Assembly: GCA_035501615.1 (NCBI GenBank)
Contig: DATJVY010000117.1
Span: forward strand, 114,536 to 178,535
DNA length: 64,000 nucleotides
Direction: 5' to 3'
DNA from: RPRB01 sp035501615
GTDB lineage: Bacteria; Myxococcota; Myxococcia; Myxococcales; Myxococcaceae
In this document: one piece after another, positions 26,032 to 34,782 of the stretch
Layout of the letters: each line of letters starts with the position of its first letter
Position numbering within the stretch: position 1 is the stretch's first letter
Program-made: the position numbers and the translations under genes
Notes under the pieces: generated by a model
The model's database searches: none
The model's input: the letters and a program-made list of their open reading frames with translations, nothing else
What the model was told of the DNA's origin: nothing

Positions 26032-26868
26032 ATGGACACGCCGCGGCGCATGCTCCGGCAGCACGGGCTCCGGCCGAAGCACGCCTGGGGCCAGAACTTC
26101 CTCTCCGACGAGACCGTCCTCGCCGACATCGCCCGCGCGGCGCGCCTCGGGCCGGACTCGGTGGTGGTGGAGCTCGGCGCCGGCCTCGGCCACCTGACGC
26201 GCGCGCTCCTCGAGACCGGAGCCCGGGTGATGGCGGTGGAGCGCGACCGGGACATGCTCGGGGTGCTCGGGGAACTCCGCTCCGAGCGGCTGACGGTCCT
26301 TCCGGCCAACGCCGCCCGGCTGGACCTGGCCGCGGTCGCCGGCACCCGGCCTCTGACCCTGGTGGGGAACCTGCCCTACCACCTGACGTCTCCCATCCTC
26401 TTCGAGGTGCTAGACCAGCACCGCGATCTCCTCCGGTGCGTCTTCACGGTGCAGCAGGAGGTGGCCGAGCGGGTGGCCGCCCCGGAGGGGACGCGCAGCC
26501 AGGGGATCCTCACCGTGCTGCTCTCGGTCTGGTTCGACGCCTCCATCGTCCGCAACGTGCCCGCGGGGGCCTTCCACCCTCCGCCGAAAGTGGACTCGGC
26601 GGTCCTGCTCCTCGAGCACCGGGCCAGCCCCCGCGCCGAGGTCGGTGACGAGGCGCACTTCCGCCGGGTGGTGAAGGCCGGGTTCTCGCAGCGGCGCAAG
26701 ACGCTGCTCAACGCGCTGCAGTCCGACCGCTCGCTGGGGGACGTCGGCGCCGTGCGCGGGGCGCTCGCCGCGGCGGGAATCGACTCCTCGCGCCGGGCCG
26801 AGACGCTCACCGTCGCCGAGTTCGCCGGGCTGGCGCGGGCGTTGAGCACCCAGCGCGGGCATGGTTGA
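26032..26868 (+). CDS. rsmA: 16S rRNA dimethyladenosine transferase (KsgA)
   Basis: 278 aa. It dimethylates the two adjacent adenosines of the 16S helix 45 loop late in 30S assembly. KHAWGQNFLSDETVL, the SAM motif VVVELGAGLGHLT, the catalytic NLPYHLTSPILFEVL and FHPPPKVDSAVL are all characteristic. The ATG at 26032 starts the domain; a GTG 51 bp upstream lies within tsaD. Grouped with tsaD, both acting on RNA. Confidence 0.96.
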   Translation: MDTPRRMLRQHGLRPKHAWGQNFLSDETVLADIARAARLGPDSVVVELGAGLGHLTRALLETGARVMAVERDRDMLGVLGELRSERLTVLPANAARLDLAAVAGTRPLTLVGNLPYHLTSPILFEVLDQHRDLLRCVFTVQQEVAERVAAPEGTRSQGILTVLLSVWFDASIVRNVPAGAFHPPPKVDSAVLLLEHRASPRAEVGDEAHFRRVVKAGFSQRRKTLLNALQSDRSLGDVGAVRGALAAAGIDSSRRAETLTVAEFAGLARALSTQRGHG

Positions 26869-26900
26869 CTCCGCCGGCCGGTGGCAGCCCGGCCCGAGGA

Positions 26901-27539
26901 ATGGACCAGCGCTACATCGCCGTCGAGGGGCCGATCGGGGTTGGGAAGACGAGCCTGGCCCGGCTCCTCGCCGATCGCCTCGGTGGGCGGCTGGTGCTGG
27001 AGGAGGTCGAGGACAACCCGTTCCTCGCCCGCTTCTACCAGGACCGGAGCGCCTGGGCGTTCCAGACCCAGCTCTTCTTCCTCCTGAGCCGCTGGCAGCA
27101 GCAGCAGAAGCTGCTCCAGACCGACCTCTTCGCCGCCGCGACGGTGAGCGACTACGTGTTCGCCAAGGACCGCATCTTCGCCACCCTCACCCTGCAGCCC
27201 GCGGAGCTGGCCCTCTACGACCGGGTCTACGACGCGCTCGGGCCGCGGGTGCCGCAGCCGGACCTGGTCATCTTCCTGCAGTGCCGCCTGGAGGTGCTGC
27301 TCGGGCGCATCAAGCGGCGGGGCCGCGACTACGAGCGGCACTTCGACGCCGACTACCTCGAGGCGCTCGCCCGGGCCTACAACGACTTCTTCTTCCACTA
27401 CACGGAGACGCCGCTCCTGGTCATCAACACCAGCGACATCGACTTCGTCCACAATGCCGCCGACCTCGACAACCTGGTCTCGGTGGTCCGGAAGATGCGC
27501 AAGGGGGTGCACCACTACCTGCCCCTGGCCAGGAAATGA
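26901..27539 (+). CDS. Deoxynucleoside kinase (deoxyadenosine/deoxyguanosine kinase family)
   Basis: 212 aa. The P-loop is VEGPIGVGKTSLARLL, the DRS-like motif is in FAKDRIFA, and the LID arginines are in RIKRRGRDYER. FQTQLFFLLSRWQQQQ is a typical substrate-binding helix in this family. It salvages deoxynucleosides into dNMPs. The ATG at 26901 (MDQRYIAVEGPIGVGKT) is chosen over one 36 bp upstream because the upstream residues are not conserved. Exact base preference cannot be read from sequence. Confidence 0.88.
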   Translation: MDQRYIAVEGPIGVGKTSLARLLADRLGGRLVLEEVEDNPFLARFYQDRSAWAFQTQLFFLLSRWQQQQKLLQTDLFAAATVSDYVFAKDRIFATLTLQPAELALYDRVYDALGPRVPQPDLVIFLQCRLEVLLGRIKRRGRDYERHFDADYLEALARAYNDFFFHYTETPLLVINTSDIDFVHNAADLDNLVSVVRKMRKGVHHYLPLARK

Positions 27540-27550
27540 CTTTCCAGTGG

Positions 27551-27568
27551 CACGGGAGCCCTCCCGTG
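27551..27568 (+). terminator. Strong hairpin after the deoxynucleoside kinase gene, no U-tract
   Basis: CACGGGAG-CC-CTCCCGTG is a perfect 8-bp inverted repeat 12 bp after the kinase stop. No T-run follows, so it may stabilise a 3' end or be a weak terminator rather than a classical intrinsic terminator. Read on either strand it gives the same hairpin. Confidence 0.35.
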
Positions 27569-27666
27569 ACGATAGATTGGGGGTCCCCAGGTCGCCGAGC
27601 CGCAGGCCGGTGAACCCGACGTCAGGGCCGTAGCACGACAACTCGCAGTCAGACGGAGGTGAACCC

Positions 27667-28551
27667 GTGGACAAGGTCACCATCCACACGCTGAAGCGCC
27701 TGAAGCAGGCCGGCCAGAAGATCTCCATGGTCACGGCCTACGACGCCACCTTCGCCCGCATCCTGGACGACGCCGGAGCCGACGTGCTCCTGGTCGGGGA
27801 CAGCCTGGGCATGGTGGTGCAGGGCAACACGTCGACGTTGCCCGTCACCATGGACGAGATGGTCTACCACTGCCGCGCGGTGAGCCGCGGGGCGAAGCGG
27901 GCCCACGTCGTCGGCGACATGCCGTTCCTCAGCTACCAAGCCAGCGTCCCCGAGGCGGTGAAGAACGCCGGGCGGCTGCTGGCCGAGGGCGGGGTGAGCA
28001 GCGTGAAGCTCGAGGGCGGTGCGCAGTTCGCCGAGACCATCGAGGCCATCACCCGCGCGGGCATCCCGGTCATGGGGCACCTCGGGCTCACGCCCCAATC
28101 GGTGCACCGGATGGGCGGGTTCGTCGTCCAGGGCCGCGACGAGGAGCAGGCCCGGGCCATCTACCGCGACGCCCAGGCGCTGGAGCGGGCGGGCTGCTAC
28201 TCCCTCGTCCTCGAGGGGATGCCCAAGGAGCTGGCCCGCGACATCACGGCCGCGCTCCGCATCCCGACCATCGGCATCGGCGCAGGCATCGACTGCGACG
28301 GTCAGGTGCTCGTCTGCTACGACCTCTTCGGATTCAACCCGGACTTCAAGCCGAAGTTCGTGAAGCGCTTCGCCGACGGGTACGGGCTCTTGCGCGGCGC
28401 GGCCGAGACGTTCTTCGCCGAGGTGCGGAGCGCCGCCTTCCCGGCCGACGAGCACTCCTTCACCAGCAAGACGCTGCGCGTGCTGCCCGGTGGCGGCGCG
28501 GCCTCCGGGGACTCCGAGAAGGTCGGCCCGGTGTACGGCGTCCCGGTCTGA
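27667..28551 (+). CDS. panB: 3-methyl-2-oxobutanoate hydroxymethyltransferase
   Basis: 294 aa. The first committed step of pantothenate synthesis: it hydroxymethylates ketoisovalerate with methylene-THF. ISMVTAYDATFARILDDAGAD, the Mg ligands in LLVGDSLGMVVQG, VKLEGG, GHLGLTPQSVH and TIGIGAGIDCDGQVLV are signature segments. It is about 30 residues longer than the E. coli enzyme because of a Gly/Ser-rich tail ending VGPVYGVPV. GTG start preceded by a GGAGG Shine-Dalgarno. Stop overlaps the panC ATG by one base. Confidence 0.96.
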   Translation: MDKVTIHTLKRLKQAGQKISMVTAYDATFARILDDAGADVLLVGDSLGMVVQGNTSTLPVTMDEMVYHCRAVSRGAKRAHVVGDMPFLSYQASVPEAVKNAGRLLAEGGVSSVKLEGGAQFAETIEAITRAGIPVMGHLGLTPQSVHRMGGFVVQGRDEEQARAIYRDAQALERAGCYSLVLEGMPKELARDITAALRIPTIGIGAGIDCDGQVLVCYDLFGFNPDFKPKFVKRFADGYGLLRGAAETFFAEVRSAAFPADEHSFTSKTLRVLPGGGAASGDSEKVGPVYGVPV

Positions 28552-29396
28552 TGCGGGTCGTCCGGAGTCCGGCCGAGCTCTCCGCCTGGACCGAGGCCGA
28601 GCGCCGCGACGGGCGGCGGGTGGGGCTGGTGCCCACGATGGGGTTCCTCCACGCCGGGCACCTGAGCCTCATCGCCGGGGCGCGCGCCCGGACGGACCGC
28701 ACCGCGGTGAGCATCTTCGTCAACCCGACCCAGTTCGGGCCGAACGAGGACTTCGCCCGGTACCCGCGGGACCTGGACGGGGACCTGGCCAAGTGCCGCT
28801 CGGCGGGGGTGGACCTGGTGTTCGCACCGGACGCGGGCGCCATGTACCCGCCCGGGCACCGCACCTTCGTCGAGGTGACCGGCCTCCAGGACGGCCTCTG
28901 CGGAGCGCGGCGGCCGGGGCACTTCCGCGGCGTGGCCACCATCGTCGCGCAGCTCTTCGCGCTCGCCCGGCCACACCTCGCCGTCTTCGGGGAGAAGGAC
29001 TGGCAGCAGCTGCAGATCATCCGCCGCCTCTCGACCGACCTGCACCTCGGCGTCGACGTGGTGGGCATGCCCATCGTGCGCGAGCCGGACGGGCTGGCGA
29101 TGAGCTCAAGGAACGCCTACCTCTCCGCCGCCGAGCGGGCGCGGGCCGTGGCGCTCTCCTCGGGGCTCCGGGCGGCCCGAGCCCGCTGGACGGCCGGCGA
29201 GCGTGATGCCGGGACGCTGCGGGAGGCGGTCCGTGCCGAGCTGAGGCGGGCGGAGGTTCGCGAGGACTACGTGGAGCTGGTCGAGCCCGAGACGCTCGAG
29301 CCCCTCGTACGGGCGGAGCGGCCGGACTCCAGGCTCCTGGTCGCCGGCTTCCTGGGGGCCACCCGGCTCATCGACAACACGGCCGTCGGCTGTTAG
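28551..29396 (+). CDS. panC: Pantothenate synthetase
   Basis: 281 aa. It ligates pantoate and beta-alanine using ATP. The nucleotide-binding HIGH-like motif is in PTMGFLHAGHLSLI; VSIFVNPTQFGPNEDFARYPRDL, FGEKDWQQLQIIRRL and the KMSKS-like MSSRNAYLS follow in standard order. It forms an operon with panB through a 1-bp overlap. panD is not in this window. Confidence 0.96.
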   Translation: MRVVRSPAELSAWTEAERRDGRRVGLVPTMGFLHAGHLSLIAGARARTDRTAVSIFVNPTQFGPNEDFARYPRDLDGDLAKCRSAGVDLVFAPDAGAMYPPGHRTFVEVTGLQDGLCGARRPGHFRGVATIVAQLFALARPHLAVFGEKDWQQLQIIRRLSTDLHLGVDVVGMPIVREPDGLAMSSRNAYLSAAERARAVALSSGLRAARARWTAGERDAGTLREAVRAELRRAEVREDYVELVEPETLEPLVRAERPDSRLLVAGFLGATRLIDNTAVGC

Positions 29397-29409
29397 GGGG
29401 CCTGCCCCC

Positions 29410-29880
29410 ATGGCAGCACGGAAGGAAGCCCCGGGCGAGCTCGTCGTCGCCACCAACCGCAAGGCGCGGGCCTCCTACACCGTCGAGGACACCCTCGAGG
29501 CCGGGCTGGCGCTCCTGGGGAGCGAGGTCAAGAGCCTCCGGGCGGGGGCGGTGCAGATGGCGGACGCCTTCGCCCAGCCGCGCGGGGGGGAGCTCTACCT
29601 TCACTCGCTGCGGATCGCCCCCTACGCGGCGGCCGCGGCCTTCCCCCACGACCCGGTCCGCCCCCGGAAGCTCTTGCTGCACCGTGCCGAGCTGGACCGC
29701 TGGGAGGCCAAGGTTCGAGAACGGGGTTATTCCATCGTCCCGCTCGTGCTTTACTTCAAGAAGGGGAAGGCCAAGGTCCAGCTGGGGCTGGTCCGGGGCA
29801 AGACCCACGAGGATCGACGCGAGGACATCAAGGAGCGCGAGACGCGACGGGAGATGGATCGCGCGCTCCGGCGGCGTTAG
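29410..29880 (+). CDS. smpB: SsrA-binding protein
   Basis: 156 aa. SmpB binds the tRNA-like domain of tmRNA and places it in the ribosome during rescue. NRKARASYTVEDTLEAGLALLGSEVKSLR, YLHSLRIAPY, the RNA-contact segment RPRKLLLHRAELDR and the C-terminal basic tail (RREDIKERETRREMDRALRRR region) are diagnostic. Its RNA partner ssrA is at the right end of this window, about 34 kb away, and sspB follows 17 bp downstream. Confidence 0.97.
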   Translation: MAARKEAPGELVVATNRKARASYTVEDTLEAGLALLGSEVKSLRAGAVQMADAFAQPRGGELYLHSLRIAPYAAAAAFPHDPVRPRKLLLHRAELDRWEAKVRERGYSIVPLVLYFKKGKAKVQLGLVRGKTHEDRREDIKERETRREMDRALRRR

Positions 29881-29897
29881 GGAGCCACGGACGACCG

Positions 29898-30407
29898 ATG
29901 GACGACCGAGCCTCCGAGAAAAAGGACCGCTTGCTCGCCGCCCTGGAGCGAGGGCTGGTCATGATTCATCTGGACGCCCGCCGCCCCGGGGTGCTCGTCC
30001 CGGCGGACCTCCGCTGCGAGTCCCACCTGAGATTGCATCTCAGTTACCGGTTCGTCATCCACGCTCCGGGCGGTTGCACGAGGCCCTCCGACCTCACGGT
30101 GGGCGAGTGGGGCATCAGGAGCACCCTCAGCTTCTCGGGGCGACCCTTCACGGTCGCGGTCCCCTGGAGCGCGCTGTTCGCGGTCACCAGCAAGGTGACG
30201 CACGAGTTCTGGATGTTCCCCGAGGACATGCCCTCCGAGCTGACGCAGGTCCCCCCGCCGACGCTGCGGGCCGCAGCGGCGCGGCACCCGCCGCTCGAGG
30301 CGCGGCCCATCGCCCTGCGCGAGGTGGACGGCGAGCGCAAGTCGAGCGAGCCCGACGCCGGTGAGGCCCCGCGCGGTCGCTCCCACCTCCGGTTGATCAA
30401 GTCCTGA
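29898..30407 (+). CDS. sspB: ClpXP adaptor SspB-like protein
   Basis: 169 aa, close to the 165 aa of E. coli SspB. LERGLVMIHLDARRPGVLVPADLR and HLRLHLSYRF are the typical first strand-helix segment, followed by the peptide-binding beta sandwich (TVAVPWSALFAVTS) and a disordered Arg/Glu-rich tail. The tail ends RSHLRLIKS, resembling the C-terminal XB motif that docks on ClpX. SspB delivers ssrA-tagged proteins to ClpXP, and placement directly after smpB fits that role. Confidence 0.87.
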   Translation: MDDRASEKKDRLLAALERGLVMIHLDARRPGVLVPADLRCESHLRLHLSYRFVIHAPGGCTRPSDLTVGEWGIRSTLSFSGRPFTVAVPWSALFAVTSKVTHEFWMFPEDMPSELTQVPPPTLRAAAARHPPLEARPIALREVDGERKSSEPDAGEAPRGRSHLRLIKS

Positions 30408-30417
30408 GGAGGGGCCG

Positions 30418-31062
30418 GTGCTGGTCGCCGGTCTCGTCTGGGCGCTCCTCCTCGGCAAGGGTCTCTCGCCCTCCGGCATCCCCGCGCTCTCCGGGCCGGT
30501 GCAACCCGACGGCCGCGTCGATGCCCGGGAGTGGGCAGGTGCCCTCGATGTCCAGTTCGAGGGCCTCCGGGTGCGCCTCGGGACGCGGGGCGACGTCCTC
30601 GCGGTGGCGGTCGAGCTCGAGGGACCGGGGATCGCCACGCTTCTTCTGGGGACCCGGGACCGGATCTGGGTGCTCCATGCCTCCGCCGCGCTGGGCACCG
30701 GGCAGTACCACTGTGCCGGCGACGGGACCTGCGTGCGCAGGCGGGACCTCGCCTACCGGTGCCGCGATCCGGGCGGCTCGCCCGCCGCCGAGCGCTGCCG
30801 GACCGAGTTCCGTACCACGGAGGGGTGGGTGGCGAACGTCGCGCCCCAGGCCGGGCTCGCGCGGGAGTTCCTCGTCGATCGGAGCCACTTCGGCCGCCCC
30901 GATCAGCCGCTCTTCCTCGCCGTCACCGGGCTGGTGCTGCCGGAGCGCCCGGCGCGGTGGCCCTCGGGGCTGGACGACGCGAGCTCGGTGAAGCTCCAGC
31001 AGGGGTTCCTCGGCGAGCGCGCACGCTTCTCGGTCGACACCTGGTTCCCGGTGCGCCCCTGA
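30418..31062 (+). CDS. Exported protein of unknown function
   Basis: 214 aa from a GTG with a GAGGAGG-type Shine-Dalgarno. The N-terminus LVAGLVWALLLGKGLS is a likely signal sequence. VQPDGRVDAREWAGALDV and LAVAVELEGPG resemble the start of carbohydrate-binding/DOMON-like beta-sandwich domains. Four cysteines cluster in HCAGDGTC and CRDPGG ... ERC, probably forming disulfides. No catalytic motif recognised. Last gene of the smpB-sspB string, before convergent minus-strand genes. Confidence 0.6.
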   Translation: MLVAGLVWALLLGKGLSPSGIPALSGPVQPDGRVDAREWAGALDVQFEGLRVRLGTRGDVLAVAVELEGPGIATLLLGTRDRIWVLHASAALGTGQYHCAGDGTCVRRRDLAYRCRDPGGSPAAERCRTEFRTTEGWVANVAPQAGLAREFLVDRSHFGRPDQPLFLAVTGLVLPERPARWPSGLDDASSVKLQQGFLGERARFSVDTWFPVRP

Positions 31063-31084
31063 GCCGGACTTCCCCCGCCGCGGC

Positions 31085-31783
31085 TCAGCGCCTCTTCAGG
31101 GTCGCCTCGAGCGTCTCCTGCTTCCCGCCCATGGTGAGGCCCTGCCAGGGCTTGTAGCCCGCCTTGCGGACCTCGATCCGGAGTGGCTCCTTCGGCCAGA
31201 CGTTGTCTCCCGCCCAGGGGGTGACCCCCACCTCGGTCCCGCCGACCAACACCGTCGCGCCCGACGGGTCGCTCAGGACGAGGAGGGTGGGGGCGGGGGT
31301 CGCGACGTGCTTCTGCACGGCGTCCTTCGGCTCCTCGCCCGTCCGGAGCGAGTCCAGGGAGAGCGTCCCCAACTTCTTCAGCGAGAGCTTGCCGGTCATC
31401 ACCGCCCAGCCCCCGCCGCCCACAGCGGCCAGCAGCAGCACGAGCAGGCCCCACCGCCGCCAGGCGATGTCCGGCGAGCGGTACCGGACCGGCTTCTCCG
31501 GTCGGGGCACCACGAAGTCGGAGGCCATCGGCGGAGGCGCGCGCTCGGCGAGCTCCACACCCTCCGGCGCGTGCGGCGGCATCTCTGCGCGGGAGCTGGA
31601 GATGACCGTCGGCTCGTAGGCCGGGTCCTGGATCAGCGAGTCCTCCTGGAGCGGTGGGACCTCGTTCAGGATCGGCACCTCGTGGAGGAGCGGAATGGGC
31701 TTCGCGGGCTGGACGGCCCCGTCCGCCGCGAGCGCCTTGCCGGAGAAGATCTGATCCTCTTCCTCGTCGGGGAGCTGGCTCAT
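31085..31783 (-). CDS. Membrane-anchored PEGA-domain protein
   Basis: 232 aa. About 110 mostly acidic/Pro-rich residues precede one transmembrane helix (WGLLVLLLAAVGGGGWAVM). Residues from about 165 form a PEGA domain: LLVLSDPSGATVLVGGTEVGVTPW ... PLRIEVRKAGYKPW. PEGA domains are small surface or periplasmic beta domains common in myxobacterial signalling proteins. It is the last gene of the minus-strand unit that starts with the FecR gene, 7 bp after DUF971. Confidence 0.8.
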   Translation of the reverse strand: MSQLPDEEEDQIFSGKALAADGAVQPAKPIPLLHEVPILNEVPPLQEDSLIQDPAYEPTVISSSRAEMPPHAPEGVELAERAPPPMASDFVVPRPEKPVRYRSPDIAWRRWGLLVLLLAAVGGGGWAVMTGKLSLKKLGTLSLDSLRTGEEPKDAVQKHVATPAPTLLVLSDPSGATVLVGGTEVGVTPWAGDNVWPKEPLRIEVRKAGYKPWQGLTMGGKQETLEATLKRR

Positions 31784-31790
31784 CGAGACC

Positions 31791-32141
31791 TCAGCTGGGC
31801 GCCGGGGCGCGCTCGGTCACCTCGCGCAGCACGGCCCAGGGAAAGATGCCGCTCGCGTGCTGGTCGCTGAACGTGATGCGGAGGGCGTAGTTGCCCACCG
31901 ACGCCACCTCCTGCAGGGTGATGCCCTCCGGAACGCTCGCCGGGTCCAGCGTGCGCGCGTGCGTCCACTCGTCCACGCAGCCGGCACAGGGGCAGGCCAG
32001 CCGCAGAGCGCGGGCGGTGGAGGCGGTGCGCTTGCCGTCCTCCCAGTGCAGCCGCAGCACCTTCCCGTCGCTGGTGACGTCCATGTGGATCGCGGTGGGC
32101 GGGGGCGGGGCCGACGGTTTCACCTTGTCCCAGAAGCTCAT
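31791..32141 (-). CDS. DUF971 family protein (GBBH-like domain)
   Basis: 116 aa. LRLHWEDGKRTASTARALRLACPCAGCVDEWT and a final NYALRITFSDQHASGIFPWAVLRE are the complete DUF971 domain; the CPCAGCVDE cysteines resemble a zinc or Fe-S binding knuckle. In other proteobacteria such genes neighbour Fe-S or quinone-related genes. The N-terminal 15 residues are Pro-rich. It sits between the HD-GYP and PEGA genes with short gaps, so it is probably co-transcribed. Role unknown. Confidence 0.85.
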   Translation of the reverse strand: MSFWDKVKPSAPPPPTAIHMDVTSDGKVLRLHWEDGKRTASTARALRLACPCAGCVDEWTHARTLDPASVPEGITLQEVASVGNYALRITFSDQHASGIFPWAVLREVTERAPAPS

Positions 32142-32167
32142 GGTCCGTTCCCATCACGCGCGCGCGC

Positions 32168-33874
32168 TCACGATGCAAGCACCGCCCGCGTCGGCGGCTC
32201 GGCGCCGAAGGCGCCCTTCTTCTCCAGCACCCGGGCGAGGGCGTCCACCACGTCGGGGTCCAGCGACACGCCGCGGAGGCGGTTCATGACCTCCATCGCG
32301 GCGTGGGTGCCCATCGCTCGCTGGTAGGGGCGGGTGGAGGTGCAGGCGTCCCAGGTGTCGGCGCAGGCGACGACGCGGGCGATGAGAGGGATCGCGGTCC
32401 CGCGCAGGCCCTCGGGGTAGCCGGTGCCGTTCCACTTCTCGTGGTGGCTCTTGACCGCGTCGCGCGCGGTGCCGAGGAAGCTCACCGGGCCCACGATGGA
32501 AGCGCCGATGGTGGGATGCTCGCGCATCACCGCCATCTCGTCGGGAGTGAGCTGAGTCTGCTTGCAGAGGATGCTCTCGACGATGCCGATCTTCCCGATG
32601 TCGTGGAGGATGCCGCCGTAGCGCAGCTGCTTCACCTCGCGGTCGGTGAGACCCAGCTCCCGGCCGATCTCCGCCGCCATGTCACCGACCCGCTGGCTGT
32701 GGCCGCGGGTGTAGGCGTCCTTGCTGTCGATGCTGTTGGCCAGGGCGAGGATGGTCTCGAGGTAGCCCCGCTCGAGCGACTCGTAGAGCCCCCGGTTCTC
32801 CTTGTCGTAGGCCAGCAGCTGCTGGCTCATGTAATTGAAGGTGCGGGCCAGCTCGCCGAGCTCGTTGCGGGTCTGGACCTGGACCTGTGTTCCGAACTTG
32901 CCGCCGGCGATCTCCAGCGCGCCCCGGGTGAAGCCCTTGAGCGGACGGGTGAGGCCCCGGGAGAAGACCAGGGCAAGGAGGAGGGCCACGCCCGCGGCCG
33001 CGACCAGCCCGAGGCCGATCCGCCGCTGCATCAGCCGCACCTGGGTGTAGGCGGCGTCGAGCGGCTGCTCGCTCACCACCGCCCAGCCCGGGCCGGGGAT
33101 GACCGACGAGGCAGCGACCACCCGCGCCTCCCCTGCGCCGAAGTTGCCCACCCAGGTCACCTCGCGCTCGGGGGAGCCCCGGAGGATCTTCAGCGCCGGG
33201 GCTACCGCCGGGCGCTGGGAGACGTCGTCCCCCGCTCGGAGCCGCTCGGGCGCGCCGGCGAGGAGCCGGCCGCTCTTGTCCACCAGGTAGGCGAAGCCGG
33301 TGCTCCCCACGTGCTCGGCCTCGAGCGCGTGGCCGAGCGCTGCCAGCGACAGCTCGGCCGCGACGTAGCCGCGGGCCGGGTCTCCCAGGGGGAAGACGAA
33401 GGTGAGGCTCGGGGGCCGGCCAGGGACGAAGGTGGCCGGGGTCCAGCGCACCGCCTCCGGACCGGGCCCGAGCAGCGCATGGGCTCGCGCCTCGTGCTCG
33501 GCCACCTCGGTGGGGGGGAGGTCCTTCACCGCGAAGGCCTGCAGCCCCGGAACGCGCTCGCCCCGGACCGAGAAGACGGTGAGGGCGGTGAGGTCCCTCC
33601 GCTCGGTGAGCACCGCCGCCAGGTGGGCCCGCTGCTCCACCAGCGGCAGGGTGAGGAACCCCGGAACGCGGGCGAGCACGGTGGCCGAGCGCACCGGCGC
33701 GTCGATCGTCGCGGTGGCCTTCAGCGAGACCTGCTGCACCCTCTCGGCGGCGAGCTCCTGCGCGTCGCGGGTGAGCAGCTCCCGGGTGTCGGACAGGACG
33801 AGCAGGCCCACCAGGCCCGTGGAGACCAGGGCCACCCCGAGCATCAGGAGGAAGATGGCGGTGAAGAGCCTCAC
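32168..33874 (-). CDS. Membrane HD-GYP phosphodiesterase with periplasmic sensor and HAMP
   Basis: 568 aa. TM1 (FLLMLGVALVSTGLVGLLVL), a periplasmic Cache-like domain of about 240 residues, TM2 (GLGLVAAAGVALLLALVFS), HAMP (SRGLTRPLKGFTRGALEIAGG) and a C-terminal HD-GYP domain: TRGHSQRVGDMA, YGGILHDIGKIGI, REHPTIGA, HHEKWNGTGYPEGLRG. All metal ligands and the GYP residues are present, so it should hydrolyse c-di-GMP. GTG start overlapping the LysM gene stop. The sensed ligand is unknown. Confidence 0.9.
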   Translation of the reverse strand: MRLFTAIFLLMLGVALVSTGLVGLLVLSDTRELLTRDAQELAAERVQQVSLKATATIDAPVRSATVLARVPGFLTLPLVEQRAHLAAVLTERRDLTALTVFSVRGERVPGLQAFAVKDLPPTEVAEHEARAHALLGPGPEAVRWTPATFVPGRPPSLTFVFPLGDPARGYVAAELSLAALGHALEAEHVGSTGFAYLVDKSGRLLAGAPERLRAGDDVSQRPAVAPALKILRGSPEREVTWVGNFGAGEARVVAASSVIPGPGWAVVSEQPLDAAYTQVRLMQRRIGLGLVAAAGVALLLALVFSRGLTRPLKGFTRGALEIAGGKFGTQVQVQTRNELGELARTFNYMSQQLLAYDKENRGLYESLERGYLETILALANSIDSKDAYTRGHSQRVGDMAAEIGRELGLTDREVKQLRYGGILHDIGKIGIVESILCKQTQLTPDEMAVMREHPTIGASIVGPVSFLGTARDAVKSHHEKWNGTGYPEGLRGTAIPLIARVVACADTWDACTSTRPYQRAMGTHAAMEVMNRLRGVSLDPDVVDALARVLEKKGAFGAEPPTRAVLAS

Positions 33875-34782
33875 TGCCAGGGAGTCTCCTTCACCTCGAG
33901 CTTGATGCGCCCGGGGACGAGCTGGACCACCCGGCTCGTCGGCGGCCCGAGCGTGCCGTCGGACTGCACCGCGCGCACCGTCCAGCGGTACTTCCCGCCC
34001 GGCAGCCCGGGGATGGTGACCACCGGCACCGCGCTGCGGACGCTCAGCGTCTTCCGGGGACCGGCGAGGTCGAGCACGTAGCCGGTGGCCTCGGGCACCG
34101 GCTTCCAGGCGAACCGCACCGGGCCCAGGCCTCCCGGCGCGGGCTCGAGGGCCAGCTTCAGGCCCGGCTCGGGCGACAGCAGGACCGGGGGCTCCCCGGT
34201 GGGACCGGCGGAGGACTCGCTCTGGGGCGGGCCCGGCGGCTCGCCGCGGATGACGGTGAGCGTCTCGCCGGCCCGGACCGCGCGGGTGCGTCCCTGGGCC
34301 TCCACCCGCACCGGGACGCCCTCGCGCACCGCGACCCGGGTGCGGCCGTCCGGTTCCACCGCGACGGCGAAGTGCGAGCGCTCCTCGCGCGCATCGGCGA
34401 GGAGCTTCCAGGCGCCGTCGGCCTGGGCGGCGGCCTCGGCGTAGCGCGCCCGGGCGAGCAGCGACTCGGCCTCGGCCAGCCGCGCCTCGGCCTCGGTCCG
34501 CGCGCTGCCCGGCGGGGCCTGCACGACCGCGCTCCGGGCCGAGCCGATGGCCGCCACCGCGCGAGCGCGCTCGGGGCCGGGGAGCAGGACCCGGGTGCCG
34601 GCAGCGGGCACGCCGTCCAGGTGGTTGAAGGCGAGCAGCTCGGGTCCGGCGCCCTCGCTCCCGAGCGTGCGGGCGGCGAGCTGTCCCAGCGACTCGCCCG
34701 GGCGGACGACGGTCTCGGACGCCGGGGGCGTGGTGGCCGCCGAGGCGAGGAGCGCGAGCGCGGCTGCGAGGGCGTGGCTCAC
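33871..34782 (-). CDS. Exported LysM / FecR-like / Fn3-like protein
   Basis: 303 aa. Short signal peptide (LAAALALLASAATTP), LysM domain (ETVVRPGESLGQLAARTLGSEGAGPELLAFN ... VLLP), an Ala/Glu-rich helical stretch, a FecR-like half domain (VRVEAQGRTRAVRAGETLTVI) and a C-terminal fibronectin-like domain (FAWKPVPEATGYVLDLAG ... YRWTVRAVQSDGTLG). It probably binds peptidoglycan. The GTG at 34782 overlaps the FecR gene stop; sequence before it in this frame is a shadow. Confidence 0.82.
   Translation of the reverse strand: MSHALAAALALLASAATTPPASETVVRPGESLGQLAARTLGSEGAGPELLAFNHLDGVPAAGTRVLLPGPERARAVAAIGSARSAVVQAPPGSARTEAEARLAEAESLLARARYAEAAAQADGAWKLLADAREERSHFAVAVEPDGRTRVAVREGVPVRVEAQGRTRAVRAGETLTVIRGEPPGPPQSESSAGPTGEPPVLLSPEPGLKLALEPAPGGLGPVRFAWKPVPEATGYVLDLAGPRKTLSVRSAVPVVTIPGLPGGKYRWTVRAVQSDGTLGPPTSRVVQLVPGRIKLEVKETPWQ

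Noticed and set aside
27571..27580. TAGATT as a -10 box for panB
   Set aside because: No acceptable -35 hexamer at 16-18 bp upstream.
27536..27613. 25-codon ORF starting in an ATGA overlap with the deoxynucleoside kinase gene
   Set aside because: It contains the perfect 18-bp hairpin and shows no protein-like pattern; better explained as a 3' untranslated hairpin.
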